Assembly (NCBI GenBank): GCA_030917205.1
Contig: JAUPVE010000011.1
Location: 1 to 11,531, forward strand
Direction: 5' to 3'
DNA from: Patescibacteria group bacterium
Lineage (GTDB): Bacteria; Patescibacteriota; Patescibacteriia; UBA1558; GWA2-36-10
Length of the DNA: 11,531 nucleotides
Position numbers and translations under genes: made by a program. Positions 11,386-11,531 of the stretch are shown here, in pieces. Position 1 is the first letter of the stretch. Each line of letters opens with the position of its first letter. The notes below the pieces were generated by a model. The model searched no databases, had not been told where the DNA came from, and worked only from the letters and a program-made list of their open reading frames with translations.

Positions 11386-11531
11386 ATGGCTATCAACATT
11401 AATAATTTATTTAAGCTAGCAACTAAAAATAAAGCTTCCGATTTACATATCATAGTCGGTAAGCCCCCAATCTTGAGAGTAGACGGAGAATTGAAAATAA
11501 TTCCTGATGTTGAAATAGTCACTCGCGAGCT
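11386..11531 (+). CDS. pilT: Type IV pilus retraction ATPase PilT, N terminus only (cut by the window edge)
   Basis: The first 48 codons are visible and the frame stays open to the edge. The segment LFKLATKNKASDLHI (residues 8-22), then GKPPILRVDGEL (25-36), is the N-terminal PAS-like start shared by PilT and the PilB/GspE secretion ATPases: the ASDLHI helix and PPxLRVDGxL strand. The very short distance from the start to ASDLHI favours PilT over PilB. The ATPase core, needed for certainty, lies beyond the window. PilT powers pilus retraction at the inner membrane. No SD; extended -10 at 11333. Confidence 0.85.
   Translation, partial: MAININNLFKLATKNKASDLHIIVGKPPILRVDGELKIIPDVEIVTRE

Overview
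The window reads as a stretch of a small-genome, AT-leaning bacterium, most likely a member of the Patescibacteria (Candidate Phyla Radiation). This is an inference from gene content and style: a vitamin B12-dependent ribonucleotide reductase, short intergenic gaps, many small uncharacterised proteins, housekeeping-type genes that mostly lack a Shine-Dalgarno sequence, and a PilT-type pilus ATPase. No rRNA, tRNA or CRISPR array is visible.

Layout. Positions 1-2564 hold a class II ribonucleotide reductase cut by the left edge. Positions 2642-3980 carry two very AT-rich genes for unrecognised membrane-anchored proteins. From 3984 to 5335 two unrelated NUDIX hydrolase genes are each preceded by a copy of the same ~190-220 bp element, which folds into a long imperfect hairpin and stops exactly at the start codon. 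From 5420 to 5967 lie two small SD-led genes (a 59-residue zinc ribbon and an 81-residue protein), each closed by a hairpin. A HAD-type phosphatase and an SRPBCC-domain protein follow. Positions 7234-7570 hold three tandem ~115-bp repeats, each foldable into a closing stem enclosing up to three hairpins. After an acidic 106-residue protein come two tiny minus-strand membrane-protein genes (8022-8195 and 8345-8521). Positions 8611-10184 are a three-gene operon: cob(I)alamin adenosyltransferase, a DUF4430 (transcobalamin C-terminal-like) anchored protein, and a DUF6580-like membrane protein. Minus-strand genes for a 170-residue protein and an Smr-domain protein follow, and the window ends in the first 48 codons of pilT.

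How the genes fit together. The clearest functional theme is cobalamin: the RNR needs adenosylcobalamin, the adenosyltransferase makes it, and the two genes after it look like capture and membrane uptake parts. The other genes are assorted small accessory functions. Two styles of gene coexist. Most genes have no SD and some have a -10 box almost touching the start codon. A second set (5420, 5722, the two minus genes at 8.0-8.5 kb, and the minus gene at 10.3-10.8 kb) has SDs, higher G+C, sigma70-like promoters where a promoter is visible, and its own terminators or terminator-like hairpins. The most unusual non-coding structures are the NUDIX-associated element and the tandem cloverleaf-like repeat.
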